Source: JAOUEE01 sp051011595 (GTDB taxonomy: Bacteria; Actinomycetota; Acidimicrobiia; Acidimicrobiales; SHLQ01). From it: a DNA stretch of 15,830 bases. Position 1 is the stretch's first letter, and each line of letters opens with the position of its first letter. Shown here in pieces: positions 14,969-15,830 of this stretch. Made by a program: the position numbers and the translations under genes. Under the pieces are notes generated by a model. It did no database searches, was not told the origin of the DNA, and saw only the letters and a program-made list of their open reading frames with translations. Where the stretch lies: the NCBI GenBank assembly GCA_051011595.1, contig JBPCTQ010000211.1, positions 1 through 15,830 on the forward strand, in the 5' to 3' direction.

Positions 14969-15826
14969 GGCCTCGATCTGGTTGCGAACCTGCGAGGCGG
15001 TGGCACCGAACGACGGCGGCAGAGTGAGCTGGCTCACCAGGGTGAGTGTCTCGGCGATGCCCAGCACCCGGGTGCCGCCGGCGTCCCAGGCGCCCGTGTC
15101 CTCGAGTGCCTGGCGGATGGCCTCGGCTTCGATCTCGTCGATGGCCGGAATCCGGGTGAACCGGGCCGAGAGCAGCGGTTCCTCGACCTTGGTGTGCAAT
15201 CGGGTGGGGACACCCAGGGCGACCTGCTGTTGGTGGTCGGCCGTGATGGCGGTGTTGGGTACCACCCCGTCGTTCTCGGCGATGACCCAGAACGCCGGCA
15301 CGGTCAATCCGCCGGCGCTTCGCACCGGCCCGGCCAGCTGCCCCATGAACGGCGCCACCGCGGCCACCGGATAACCGTTGTCGGCGAAGGCCTGCCCGAA
15401 CAGGGTGACCATGCGGGCGCCGTTCGACATACCGATGCCGAAGATCGGCGTGTCGGCGGCGACCCCGGTGTCGTCGATGAGCTCGTCGTGCAGGCGGGTC
15501 AGCCGAGCCAGATCCGGGTTGGTCACCAACGACGGGTCGTTCACCTCCCACCGCTTGTTGCCGGTGCGGAGTGTGCTCTCGGTGGCCACCCAGCCGTAAC
15601 CCCGCTCGACGAGCTCGTTGAGCTGATCGGTCGTTTCGATGCGATTGGCGATCTCGGCGCTGCCGTTCGACCCGTGAAACACATAGACGATGCCGACAGG
15701 CTCGGGAGGTACGTACGAGTACACCTGGAATCCCTCGAACGACCACGAATCGGCTTCGGCCGCGGGAACCACGGGCTCACAGGCCAGGGCCACCAAAGCC
15801 ACCAACACCACCATCACACGGGTCAT
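14894..15826 (-). CDS. Secreted alpha/beta-hydrolase (PHB-depolymerase/esterase-like)
   Basis: A 310-residue protein with an N-terminal export signal: TRVM then a hydrophobic stretch ending ALAC (Cys16). ALAC is only a weak lipobox, since position -3 is Ala and -2 is Leu, so it may be a lipoprotein or simply secreted. The hydrolase core has the oxyanion-type YVFHGSNG (48-55), nucleophile elbow GIGMSNGAR with Ser134, and likely acid D186 in AENDGVVP. The catalytic His is not obvious; H211 or H291 could serve. The pattern resembles secreted poly(3-hydroxybutyrate) depolymerase/LpqC-type esterases. The ATG lies 4 nt from the window end, so an upstream start cannot be ruled out, but the signal peptide supports this one. 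It converges with lnt and overlaps its last 75 nt. Confidence 0.75.
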   Translation of the reverse strand: MTRVMVVLVALVALACEPVVPAAEADSWSFEGFQVYSYVPPEPVGIVYVFHGSNGSAEIANRIETTDQLNELVERGYGWVATESTLRTGNKRWEVNDPSLVTNPDLARLTRLHDELIDDTGVAADTPIFGIGMSNGARMVTLFGQAFADNGYPVAAVAPFMGQLAGPVRSAGGLTVPAFWVIAENDGVVPNTAITADHQQQVALGVPTRLHTKVEEPLLSARFTRIPAIDEIEAEAIRQALEDTGAWDAGGTRVLGIAETLTLVSQLTLPPSFGATASQVRNQIEALLAVHQFVGIFRTGVGNFFDAQLP

Positions 15827-15830
15827 GGCC

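Overview
This is a GC-rich (roughly two-thirds G+C), gene-dense window with actinobacterial character. It holds a mycobacterial-style Lhr helicase, a HelD/HelR-type RNA polymerase-recycling ATPase, a HemE-CgoX haem pair, an Rpf-like secreted muralytic lipoprotein and a divergent Lnt. GTG/TTG starts and non-U-tract hairpins are common. This mix suggests an actinobacterium, plausibly class Acidimicrobiia. That placement is inferred from gene style, not from a search.

Layout. Minus strand, 1-6001: helD (6001-3833) is followed after 67 nt by lhr, which starts at 3765 and runs off the left edge, so 1255 codons are visible. A 105-nt divergent gap (6002-6106) contains a seven-tract G-quadruplex motif on the helD coding strand. 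Plus strand, 6107-9026: a PAPS-dependent sulfotransferase lies 1 nt before a two-domain glycosyltransferase/NodB-type deacetylase, probably a surface-glycan module. Plus strand, 9089-11484: hemE and cgoX/hemY overlap by 4 nt and are closed by a 10-bp inverted repeat across the cgoX stop. Next come a 243-nt gap with a predicted structured leader, an Rpf-like lipoprotein (11728-12102) and a class III nucleotidyl cyclase domain protein (12177-12863). Then, at 12952-13251, there is a small gene interrupted by one in-frame TGA. It is followed by a 184-nt gap with two 70-nt tandem repeats, then an Lnt-family N-acyltransferase (13436-14968). The Lnt tail overlaps by 75 nt, tail to tail, with a minus-strand secreted alpha/beta-hydrolase (15826-14894).

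The most interesting item is the 12952-13251 gene. Read through its TGA, it is a 99-residue HesB/IscA-like protein with selenocysteine at position 30. A hairpin downstream of the TGA has a 6-bp stem and a GGUC apical loop, as in the Escherichia coli fdhF SECIS, and a second short stem encloses the TGA itself. Conventional gene calling would miss or truncate this gene.

Other notable points are an Lnt with Ser in place of the catalytic Cys, a cyclase with Lys in place of the transition-state Arg, and a deacetylase-sulfotransferase pairing that recalls animal N-deacetylase/N-sulfotransferase chemistry. No tRNA, rRNA, CRISPR array, transposase or attachment site was seen, and no gene-free stretch exceeds 300 nt.
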